Shown here: positions 1 to 7,032 of the stretch, in pieces
Position numbering within the stretch: the first letter of the stretch is position 1
Layout of the letters: each line of letters opens with the position of its first letter
Source of the DNA: Ktedonobacter sp. SOSP1-85
Lineage (GTDB): Bacteria; Chloroflexota; Ktedonobacteria; Ktedonobacterales; Ktedonobacteraceae
Assembly (NCBI RefSeq): GCF_016587415.1
Contig: NZ_BNJI01000001.1
Span: 620,001-684,000 of the forward strand
Direction of reading: 5' to 3'
Length of the DNA: 64,000 nucleotides
Made by a program: the position numbers and the translations under genes
The notes under the pieces: generated by a model
The model's input: the letters and a program-made list of their open reading frames with translations, nothing else
Database searches by the model: none
Told to the model about the DNA's origin: nothing

Positions 1-180
1 GTGGCGCAGCCCATCAGGACCATCTTTCTTCGCTCGACGCATCCATTGACTCACCGCGCCTTCAGTGACTCCCAAGGCCTCGGCGATGTCTTTCTGTTTC
101 CAGCCTTGCTGATAGAGTTGCCAGGCACGCAGTCGTCGGCCTTCGCGCCAATCTTTGGGAAAGGCTTCTTTCTTACTCAT
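1..180 (-). CDS. IS630-type transposase, N-terminal HTH part (cut by window edge)
   Basis: Reading the minus strand from the ATG at 178-180 gives 60 codons open to the window edge. The peptide starts MSKKEAFPKDWREGRRLRAW and continues with an HTH of the form KDIAEALGVTEGAVSQWMRR, then KKDGPDGLRH. This is the N-terminal helix-turn-helix seen in IS630-like and related transposases, which bind the terminal repeats before the DDE domain. The catalytic part lies outside the window, so completeness is unknown. A standalone HTH protein is possible but less likely. Confidence 0.6.
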   Translation of the reverse strand, partial: MSKKEAFPKDWREGRRLRAWQLYQQGWKQKDIAEALGVTEGAVSQWMRRAKKDGPDGLRH

Positions 181-232
181 ACCTCCGTTCATCGGCTCGC
201 ATCGTTCTTCACTTTAGATCCTCATGCTCAGG

Positions 233-2035
233 TCAATAAGCACTTGTGGAGATGGCTTTTGGTAAGATAAACCAGAAGGTTGCACCACGACCTGGCTCAC
301 TCTCTACCCCAGTATGCCCCTGATGGTGTTCTATAATCTCTCGGCAGAGATAGAAACTGAGTCCTAAACTCAGATCCAGTTCATGTTGAACTGCCGTCCC
401 TTTCCCTCGATAAAAACGCTCCCAGATGCGGCTTTGCTCTTCAAGAGGAATACCTGGCCCCTCGTCTTGCACGGAGACACGTACAACATTCTCCATTTCT
501 TGAATCTGGACGGTCACAGGCTTTTCTGCTGGGGGGGAGGTGAGGGCATTGGCAAGATAGATGGTCAAGACCTTGCTGATGCGTGACACATCGGCCAGCA
601 CTGGGATGGTGGATTTGAGGGTACGGTTGTCGATCATAATCACGTGTGTGGGCAATGCTTCCTGTTGTTGCCTCACGGTCGTCTTGATCACCGTAAGCAA
701 GTCACAAGGCTGCAAAGTCAGATGAAGTTGATTCGTCTGGATTTGTGCATCATCAATCATATCCTGGATCATTCGCTCTTGTAACTGGGCACTCTGCTCC
801 GCAGAAACCAGGGCGCGCTGGGCCCGTTCCAGATGTTCCTCCAGGTGCACGGACTGCTCAGCTAGCGTCTGCTTGAGTTGTATTAAGCGGCGCTGTGCTA
901 TCTGCAAGTTGCCTTTGATCCCAGTGAGGGGAGTACGCAGTTCATGGCTGGCTAGGGTCAGGAAATTGTTACTCAACTGACTGACTTCGGAGAGCACCAC
1001 CTCCCTCACCTGCGCTTCCGCCTTTTTGTATAACGTTCCCAACCACTCGATGAGCAGCGAAGCCTGAGCTACGACTGTGTGCACGAGATCAACTTCTTCC
1101 TGTGTATATCCACAATCCCATCCCTGCTTGTGAATGATCAACACTCCCGCCAGTTGCTGCTCGAGAGTAAGAGGAACAGCGAGTATAGTTGTCGCCTCTA
1201 TACCCAACATCGATCTCACCGAAAAAGGAATGCGATCGGAGCCAAAAATCACTTCTTGGTTCGCGTAAAGACCTGCCAACCCCGTGTCACCGACAACAGC
1301 GGGAAAATTCAGGTAGTTGCCAATTTCTCGGCGACGACGTTCTTGCTCTTCAGTAAACCCACTGCCCACAGCATAGGCCAGCTCTATGCTTGGAAGTCTT
1401 AAGGCAATCAAAGCCACACGCCAGCAAGCCAGAGTCGCGTGGATGACATCCACCAAGGGCTGACCTACGAGATGTGCGAGAGGAGAAAGGAGGAGATGTG
1501 CCTCAGAGAATGGCATCGCAAGCTGCTCAGGGAGGTGGGCGATCACTTCATTGAAGGCGACCACGGCTTCGTAGGTTCGTTGGAGGTGTAACGCTCTCTG
1601 GTAGCGAGGGGGCACCTCCTGAAAGACAGCGAGCACACCACCAAGCTGTCCCTGAGCATCCAGCACAGGTGCGCATTGCAGTTCAAGGAGCACCGTGCGA
1701 CCAGATGGAAGACCAAGCCGCAGGGATTGTGTAGAGAATTGGGATATCGCGCTGTCTCGGTGAGTCGTCAGATCAAGTAACCAGGGAACAAATAAGAATG
1801 AGAGATGCTGTTCATCACTCCAGGCGTAACGCTGAAAAAACGCTTGAATCGACGATCCCACCACTGTATGAGGAACCGAGACCTCAAAGAGCGTACATGC
1901 GACGGGGTTGAGTGAGAGGATCTTCCCCGTCTGGTCCCAGATTATAGAGGCAACGGGAAGAGACGTCCACCAAGCATCCAGTTGCTGTGGAGATATCCAA
2001 TTGCTGTGTAGTAATTGCGGGAAACGTTGATGCAC
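233..2035 (-). CDS. PAS-GAF sensor histidine kinase (orphan)
   Basis: Soluble two-component kinase that would autophosphorylate a histidine and pass the phosphate to an unlinked response regulator. Order: PAS-like domain about residues 12-140, GAF domain about 170-340, dimerisation/phosphoacceptor helix with the H-box NNFLTLASHELRTPL (His near 364), then a HATPase_c domain with the G1 box DEGPGIP. No membrane segment is visible. I chose the GTG at 2033-2035 because AAGGAG sits 7 bases upstream; the frame stays open to a TTG at 2128 without a ribosome site. No response regulator is adjacent. Its C-terminal end resembles the kinase at 7033-9270, so the two are paralogues. Confidence 0.88.
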   Translation of the reverse strand: MHQRFPQLLHSNWISPQQLDAWWTSLPVASIIWDQTGKILSLNPVACTLFEVSVPHTVVGSSIQAFFQRYAWSDEQHLSFLFVPWLLDLTTHRDSAISQFSTQSLRLGLPSGRTVLLELQCAPVLDAQGQLGGVLAVFQEVPPRYQRALHLQRTYEAVVAFNEVIAHLPEQLAMPFSEAHLLLSPLAHLVGQPLVDVIHATLACWRVALIALRLPSIELAYAVGSGFTEEQERRRREIGNYLNFPAVVGDTGLAGLYANQEVIFGSDRIPFSVRSMLGIEATTILAVPLTLEQQLAGVLIIHKQGWDCGYTQEEVDLVHTVVAQASLLIEWLGTLYKKAEAQVREVVLSEVSQLSNNFLTLASHELRTPLTGIKGNLQIAQRRLIQLKQTLAEQSVHLEEHLERAQRALVSAEQSAQLQERMIQDMIDDAQIQTNQLHLTLQPCDLLTVIKTTVRQQQEALPTHVIMIDNRTLKSTIPVLADVSRISKVLTIYLANALTSPPAEKPVTVQIQEMENVVRVSVQDEGPGIPLEEQSRIWERFYRGKGTAVQHELDLSLGLSFYLCREIIEHHQGHTGVESEPGRGATFWFILPKAISTSAY

Positions 2036-2295
2036 CTTGTCTCTCCTTGTCTTTTCCTCTATTCCATCATAGACGCGAAAAAAAAGCTGATCCTGCTGGT
2101 TTGCCCGGAAGGGAACCGTGGAGAGCAAAGAGTTTTGCCACGATCTTTGTAGTGCCTCCTACCACTACTTCCTTTGCAATATCATCATTTTGTGTGATTC
2201 AGTCTTGGGGCGCGGTCTAGTAACACGCGCTCCTTCGGTGCCGATTCAGCATGATTCACTACTCTTGTGCGAATAGTCTAGAAGGAGAAACATCT

Positions 2296-2601
2296 ATGCC
2301 ACGCACCCTGGTTCCTGTTGTACCTGTTTCCTCTAGCGCCTCAGAGAAACCCCGACGAGGCCGCAAGAGGAAAGAGAGAGTTCCCGATGTCACTCCCATT
2401 CAACCACCGTTCGATCTTGCTCAGGAACGAGCGCTTACCATTGAGCAGACGGCACAATACCTGGGAGTTGGACGCCCCAAGGTGTATGACTACCTCCGCG
2501 ACGGTCTTCCCTCAGTCAAGTTAAGCGATGGCGTACGGCGTGTGATGCTCTCGTCACTCATTGCCTGGCTCAAAGAACTGGAGACGCGTGGCGTCGTGTA
2601 G
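2296..2601 (+). CDS. Excisionase-like HTH (MerR-type) protein
   Basis: Protein of 101 residues with a basic N-terminal tail (PRRGRKRKER) and a C-terminal winged HTH of the excisionase/HTH_17 type: ALTIEQTAQYLGVGRPKVYD then YLRDGLPSVKLSDGVRRV and ALSSLIAWL-like ending. Such proteins bind att or promoter DNA in mobile elements. ATG at 2296 is preceded by AAGGAG with about 8 bases spacing; an upstream in-frame ATG at 2251 lacks a site. It opens a same-strand set running to the integrase at 6933, so a role as recombination directionality factor or element regulator is inferred. Confidence 0.7.
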   Translation: MPRTLVPVVPVSSSASEKPRRGRKRKERVPDVTPIQPPFDLAQERALTIEQTAQYLGVGRPKVYDYLRDGLPSVKLSDGVRRVMLSSLIAWLKELETRGVV

Positions 2602-2682
2602 GTCCTTCCCTTTCTGGAAAGGCGAGGCCATTCTCAGCGTTGGCTGCGGATAGTCTCGTCAGTTAGATAAGGACGGTTGTTC

Positions 2683-3579
2683 ATGTCACTACCCATCTAC
2701 TCACCACTCCCCTGGATCGGGGGTAAGTTCCATCTGGCTCCCCATATTCTCGCCGCTTTTCCCCCACCAAAGAGCTATGATCGCTATGTCGAGCCCTTTG
2801 GCGGAGCTGCTCATACGCTTATCCAGAAACCGCCCTATCACCATGTGGAGGTCTATAACGACATCCACGGGGATCTGGTCAACTTCTGGCTCTGCATGAG
2901 AGATCACAACGAGGTGATGCAAGAACGGCTTGAGACGCTCCCCTATGCTCGGTCCCTGTACTACACCTACCATAAGAGTCTTCAGGACGGGATGCCTCTG
3001 GAGTCGACAGAACGCGCCGTACGCTGGTTCTACGTTATGCGCAGTAGTTTTACCGGGTGGGATCGTGGTTCCTCAGCACCTGGATGGAAAGGAGGAGTCA
3101 AAGACAAAGGGCGGTGTGACGCGCACGCCTTCCGCTCTGCGCTTGCCTTCTTCTCCCTGATACAACAACGTTTACAACATGTGCTGATTGATAACCGAGA
3201 CTTTGCCCAGGTGATCAAGCAGCACCAGTCACCACAAACCCTGCTCTATGTCGATCCGCCGTATATCGAGGCAGAAGGCTACTACCGAGATGCGTTCACA
3301 CTTGACGATCACAAGCGCCTGGCAGCCCTCTTGAACGCAACGCCCTCCTGTGTCACCTTGAGTTACTACCAACACCCCCTTCTTGCAGAACTCTACCCTG
3401 AGGAGCGCTGGCAGAAAGTGCTTCTGTCGTCTCGCAAACACTCACAGCGCACCAAGGATCATCGAGAGCAGTCACAAGAATTACTCTTGATGAACTATCG
3501 CCAGCAAACGCCTCTGTGGGCACTCCCTCTTGAAACGCCAGAGGCTCCCGTGCAGGCCGCCCTCGTGACGACCCGTTGA
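2683..3579 (+). CDS. D12-class DNA adenine N6-methyltransferase
   Basis: Dam-type enzyme (MethyltransfD12 family) that transfers methyl from S-adenosylmethionine to adenine N6. The order of motifs fits: PLPWIGGKFHLAPHI near the start, YVEPFGGAAHTLI as the AdoMet-binding motif I, and LLYVDPPYIEAEGYYRD as catalytic motif IV (DPPY). Length of 298 residues is normal. ATG 2683 is preferred to TTG 2677 because AAGGA lies 9 bases before it. No restriction endonuclease is adjacent, so it is an orphan methylase inside an integration module; protection of the element or control of its own genes is inferred. The target sequence cannot be read from the gene. Confidence 0.88.
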   Translation: MSLPIYSPLPWIGGKFHLAPHILAAFPPPKSYDRYVEPFGGAAHTLIQKPPYHHVEVYNDIHGDLVNFWLCMRDHNEVMQERLETLPYARSLYYTYHKSLQDGMPLESTERAVRWFYVMRSSFTGWDRGSSAPGWKGGVKDKGRCDAHAFRSALAFFSLIQQRLQHVLIDNRDFAQVIKQHQSPQTLLYVDPPYIEAEGYYRDAFTLDDHKRLAALLNATPSCVTLSYYQHPLLAELYPEERWQKVLLSSRKHSQRTKDHREQSQELLLMNYRQQTPLWALPLETPEAPVQAALVTTR

Positions 3580-3658
3580 TCCGTTCATAAACCGCATCTT
3601 CTCAATATCCATTGATTCTTCACTTACCTATGGTCTTCGACCAGAAAGGAACCTGTCT

Positions 3659-4471
3659 ATGCCTAAAAGTCTCGATACAATTATGGCCTCACTAGGTGCA
3701 CATGTTGCTGAGGAACGCGTGAAAGGTCCTGTGCGCAGTTTTCAGGACTTACAAGAGCGCGTGCAGCATCGAGCGCAGATGTACGAGGATGTACAATATA
3801 TCGAGGAGCAAGTGCAAATGCTTCAGCGCATGCTGCATTCAATGCCATCGCTCCCACCGGAGCCAGAAGTCCTCTGGGCAAATGCAGTCCTTGCACTGCC
3901 GAACCTGACGCTGCTGGAGATCGATACGACGGGCCTCTCCGAGGACGCTGAAATTGTCCGTGTGACGCTGCTGGATCGTACTGGAACCATCATCGATGAC
4001 ATTCTGATCAAGCCGAAAGACCCCCTCACACCACGCTTGAGCGAGATCAACGGGATACGCAATGAGGACCTGGAGCATGCCCCTTCTATTCGCGAGGCCT
4101 GGTCTCGGATAGAGCAGTGTCTTCAGGGTCGCTATATTGTCAGCTTTGCCCAGAACTTTGACCGAGATAAGCTCAGTGAGGCGGCTCATCGTGACCAACT
4201 CCCCCGCATCAACTTCATCGGCGAGGATCTTCAGATGCACCTGGGTCATTTTCTGGGAAACAGTTATATCAAACTGGCGGACGCTTGTGCGCGTGTAGGG
4301 CACCCACTCCCTGAGCGTCCACACCAGACGGGAGTTGATCGAGCTAAGGGACAATTGCACGTCTTGCAAGCCATGGCAAATGCGGTCACCTCGTGTACCA
4401 CGTCTCTTCCCAAGCCTGGTGTGGAAAATAGTGAAGATTTGTCCTTTGATCTTAATGACCACCCTTTCTAA
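3659..4471 (+). CDS. DEDDh (DnaQ-like) 3'-5' exonuclease domain protein
   Basis: 270 residues. A predicted coiled N-terminal stretch (to about residue 75) leads to an exonuclease fold: LLEIDTTGL (motif Exo I), then FAQNFDRDKL (Exo II), then HQTGVDRAKG (Exo III of the DEDDh type, His and Asp five apart). Family members normally read DxETTGL in Exo I; here the acids are swapped (E-x-D-T-T-G-L). Both positions remain acidic so metal binding is plausible. SD AGAAAGGA is 8 bases before ATG 3659. It lies between the methylase and recombinases on the same strand. Its partner polymerase, if any, is not here. Confidence 0.72.
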   Translation: MPKSLDTIMASLGAHVAEERVKGPVRSFQDLQERVQHRAQMYEDVQYIEEQVQMLQRMLHSMPSLPPEPEVLWANAVLALPNLTLLEIDTTGLSEDAEIVRVTLLDRTGTIIDDILIKPKDPLTPRLSEINGIRNEDLEHAPSIREAWSRIEQCLQGRYIVSFAQNFDRDKLSEAAHRDQLPRINFIGEDLQMHLGHFLGNSYIKLADACARVGHPLPERPHQTGVDRAKGQLHVLQAMANAVTSCTTSLPKPGVENSEDLSFDLNDHPF

Positions 4472-4504
4472 GGGTACATGAAAGCTACCCACCATTGAAA
4501 AAAG

Positions 4505-4545
4505 AAGACAGAAGCCGCGAGTAGGATATTCGCGGCTTCTGTCTT
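4505..4545. terminator. 16-bp perfect hairpin
   Basis: Perfect inverted repeat AAGACAGAAGCCGCGA with a 9-base loop, just after the exonuclease stop codon. It has an A-run before it, so the U-tract lies on the minus-strand read; on the plus strand no U-tract follows. Confidence 0.6.
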
Positions 4546-4564
4546 GAGAAAGAAGGGAAAGACT

Positions 4565-5227
4565 ATGACAACCCCTGAGAAGAAGGCTATCTCCTTGCAA
4601 AGGCCACAGGTGCGAGTGTTTACAGAAGACCAGATTCAGCTTTTACAGCTTGCCGCGGAAGGTAAGGGTATCGGTGTATTGTTCCGGTTTGCACTCAGTA
4701 CAGGCCTACGAAAAGGAGAGTTACTCAGCCTACACTGGCAAGATCTGGATATGGGAACACGAGTTCTCTCTATTCATCGTAGTCTCTCGCTTTTCCCGAA
4801 AAGCAACTTCGTAGAAAAAGAGATCCAGGCTCTTCGCCAACGATCTATCAAACTCCCCTCCTTACTCTTGCAAGACATGGAACTCCACCAACAAGAGCAA
4901 CAGGAGGCACGCCAGCTGGCCGGTGAGAAATGGGAAGGAAAAGACCTCATCTTTTCTGATGAGAGGGGGAACTATCTTTCGCCTTTTAGCCTTGACCGTC
5001 ATTTTCAGAAGGCCTTGGAAGATGTCAATATTCCTCCTACCTCTTTTCATACTGTGCGCAATACGACGATCTCCCTGCTTCCTGTGTTAGGAGTAGAACC
5101 AGAAGTGGCCCAGGCAATGCTCGGGGTGAAGTGGCTACCCACAGTGACAATATCTCCCAGCATCCTGAATGGGTCGGAGAAGGCAGTACGAAAAATACTT
5201 GATTTTCTCGACAAAGGAGGCTATTAA
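4565..5227 (+). CDS. Truncated tyrosine-recombinase-like protein lacking the catalytic tyrosine
   Basis: 220 residues matching only the C-terminal catalytic domain of phage-type integrases; no SAM-like core-binding domain precedes it. The first active-site arginine is present (ALSTGLRKGELLSLHW) and an HxxR box survives as SFHTVRNT. The later LGH box reads LGV and the expected T-x-x-x-Y is replaced by TVTISPSIL, so the nucleophile is missing. ATG 4565 follows AAGAAGG; a TTG at 4544 is also in frame. It is either a decayed integrase or a DNA-binding relative retained for regulation. The open frame is intact, so I list it as a gene. Confidence 0.65.
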   Translation: MTTPEKKAISLQRPQVRVFTEDQIQLLQLAAEGKGIGVLFRFALSTGLRKGELLSLHWQDLDMGTRVLSIHRSLSLFPKSNFVEKEIQALRQRSIKLPSLLLQDMELHQQEQQEARQLAGEKWEGKDLIFSDERGNYLSPFSLDRHFQKALEDVNIPPTSFHTVRNTTISLLPVLGVEPEVAQAMLGVKWLPTVTISPSILNGSEKAVRKILDFLDKGGY

Positions 5228-5467
5228 TCACAAGCAGAGAAAGAACGTGCTTCTAGGATGCTCAAAAAAGCCCTCACATAGCGTCTGATAGTACCTTAAC
5301 TAGTTGCGTGTCAATTAGGGGATCTCTTGCTTCTCTCAGTGAGATTTAGCAGTATAGACCCCTTCACAATAGAAAGTTGGGCCATTATGGCTAAAAATCT
5401 AGATACCACCAGATTGCCATCAACCACTGGAAGTGTGCCTTTGAAACCCACGAGGAGGTTGCCAGTC

Positions 5468-5686
5468 ATGCCGGGAACAACCAGGAAAGTACTACAGGAG
5501 CAGCCCTCACAGCCGTATTTGACGGCAAACCAGGTTGCGGTAAAACTTGGGTTCTCGCGGAGCCAAATCTATGCCATGGTCACGGAACGGTCCATCCCTC
5601 ACTATAAGATAGGGGGCGCGATCAGGTTTAAACCTGAAGAGATCGATGAATGGCTCGTCCAGTCTCGCGTTCCTGTAGAGCAGTAG
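5468..5686 (+). CDS. Excisionase-family HTH protein
   Basis: 72-residue protein with the HTH_17/excisionase pattern PYLTANQVAVKLGFSRSQIY followed by MVTERSIPHYKIGGAIRF and EEIDEWL, the wing and recognition helix of Xis-type proteins. The chosen ATG has GGAGG 9 bases upstream. An in-frame ATG at 5387 would add 27 residues of low complexity but has a poor site. It directly precedes the intact integrase, the usual xis-int arrangement, so it is probably the directionality factor for that integrase. Confidence 0.75.
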   Translation: MPGTTRKVLQEQPSQPYLTANQVAVKLGFSRSQIYAMVTERSIPHYKIGGAIRFKPEEIDEWLVQSRVPVEQ

Positions 5687-5748
5687 TAGTGTAAGAATAC
5701 CCTCCCGCCTGTGAACTGTGGTCATGGGCGGGACACTTTGTATGGAGC

Positions 5749-6933
5749 ATGATGATGGGAAGAAAACCACACTATGGCGAGGGCAGTGTTTTCGAGCGTA
5801 AAGATGGACGCTATGAAGCAGTTGTCCCTAATTTCGGTGGAACTGGAAAGCGCAAGAGCTTCTATGGGAAAACAAAGACAGAGGCCAGGAAGAAGCGGGA
5901 CGAAGCTCTCAAGCAACTCGCACGTGGTGAGTATGTTGATGTAAGCAAGATGAAGACAGCTGAGTACCTTGACTACTGGGAAAGCGTACATGGTCCTACC
6001 ATTGAGCTGGTCAGTTGGCAACGCTACAAATCGTATATTCGCCTGTACTTCAAACCAGCATTTGGTCATGTCCCTCTTCAGAAGTTGACAACCCAAGATA
6101 TACAGCACATGTATGACGCGCTGGCGAAGGAAGGAATCAAAGCCAAAAAAGGACTCAAAGCTTCAACGCTTCAATCAATTCATATCCCTTTGAATGGGGC
6201 ACTGGAGTATGCAGTACGACTGGGGAAGATCGCCAAAAACCCCTGCGATAACGTGAAATTGCCAAAAGTGAAGAAGCGTGAATATCCACTTTTAACTAAA
6301 GGGCAGGCACATTTGATTATAGAGCAAAGTGAGCATCGACTGGACGATAGGTTTGTGTTTCATAGTCAGAGGCAGATTGGAGCTATCGTTCTTTTGCTCA
6401 TCACGACTGGTATTCGTATCGGTGAGGCTCTCTCGCTCCATTGGAGTGACATTGACTTTGACAAGAAGATTCTTCTCGTTGATACAACGCTCAGCTACGA
6501 CACAGAAAACCATGTGCGCTTTGAAGCAGATCCAAAATCGCAGAGCAGCGAGCGAGAAATAGCGCTTTCTCAACTTGCCATCAAAGCCCTCTCCGCCCAT
6601 CGTATCAACCAGATAGAAGCACGACTAGAGGCACCAGAATGGGAAGACCATGACCTGGTCTTCACAAATAAGAAGGGAGGACACACCTGGGATAGCCTGG
6701 TTCGTACCCAGCTAAAATCTTTCCTTGGGCACTTTAGACTACCTGATATCAAACCTCATGATCTCCGCCACAATGTTTCCACAGCGCTGATCGCAGCTGG
6801 AACCCCAATGAAAACCGTTCAAGCACTTCTTGGCCACACGAAGATTGCGACGACGATGGACCTCTACGGACACGTGAGCCCTGAAATGAAACAGAGCGCG
6901 GCCGACGACATCGACCAGATCTTTGGCGGCTAA
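5749..6933 (+). CDS. Tyrosine recombinase / phage-type integrase
   Basis: Site-specific recombinase of 394 residues. N-terminal arm-binding AP2-like region (GSVFERKDGRYEAVVPN), core-binding SAM-like domain about 65-170, catalytic domain about 190-390. All catalytic residues are visible: Arg in TTGIRIGEALSL (near 222), HDLRHN (near 337), LLGHT, and the nucleophile Tyr in TTMDLYGHV (near 372). Three consecutive ATG codons (5749, 5752, 5755) follow TATGGAG, so the exact start is uncertain by two residues. It sits downstream of the excisionase-like gene and is probably the enzyme that inserted this module. Attachment sites were not found. Confidence 0.93.
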   Translation: MMMGRKPHYGEGSVFERKDGRYEAVVPNFGGTGKRKSFYGKTKTEARKKRDEALKQLARGEYVDVSKMKTAEYLDYWESVHGPTIELVSWQRYKSYIRLYFKPAFGHVPLQKLTTQDIQHMYDALAKEGIKAKKGLKASTLQSIHIPLNGALEYAVRLGKIAKNPCDNVKLPKVKKREYPLLTKGQAHLIIEQSEHRLDDRFVFHSQRQIGAIVLLLITTGIRIGEALSLHWSDIDFDKKILLVDTTLSYDTENHVRFEADPKSQSSEREIALSQLAIKALSAHRINQIEARLEAPEWEDHDLVFTNKKGGHTWDSLVRTQLKSFLGHFRLPDIKPHDLRHNVSTALIAAGTPMKTVQALLGHTKIATTMDLYGHVSPEMKQSAADDIDQIFGG

Positions 6934-7032
6934 AAGCAAACATAGAATAGTATGTTCCAAAGGGGTCAGCAGGGATTGAGGCCACTCGACGCTTTACACA
7001 TCTGGAGTGGGACCAGCAGTCTGTATTCGCGC

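Larger units (their letters stand above)
2296..6933 (+). mobile_element. Small integrative module (HTH, methylase, exonuclease, integrases)
   Basis: Six genes on one strand, all of types common in integrative elements, lie between two minus-strand histidine kinases. The intact integrase at the right end and two excisionase-like genes support mobility. I looked for direct repeats between 2129-2295 and 6934-7032 and found none, so the borders given are only those of the genes. No replication, conjugation or capsid gene is present. Confidence 0.45.

Noticed and set aside
3839..4600. 253-codon minus-strand open frame opposite the exonuclease gene
   Set aside because: Antisense shadow of a well-supported gene; no ribosome site and no recognisable motif.
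5703..5733. TCCCGCC/GGCGGGA stem between the excisionase and integrase genes
   Set aside because: Seven pairs with a large loop and no U-tract; too weak to call a terminator.
2129..7032. Attachment-site direct repeats at the borders of the integration module
   Set aside because: Compared 2129-2295 with 6934-7032 by eye and saw no repeat; the similar kinase 3' ends outside these limits reflect gene paralogy, not att sites.
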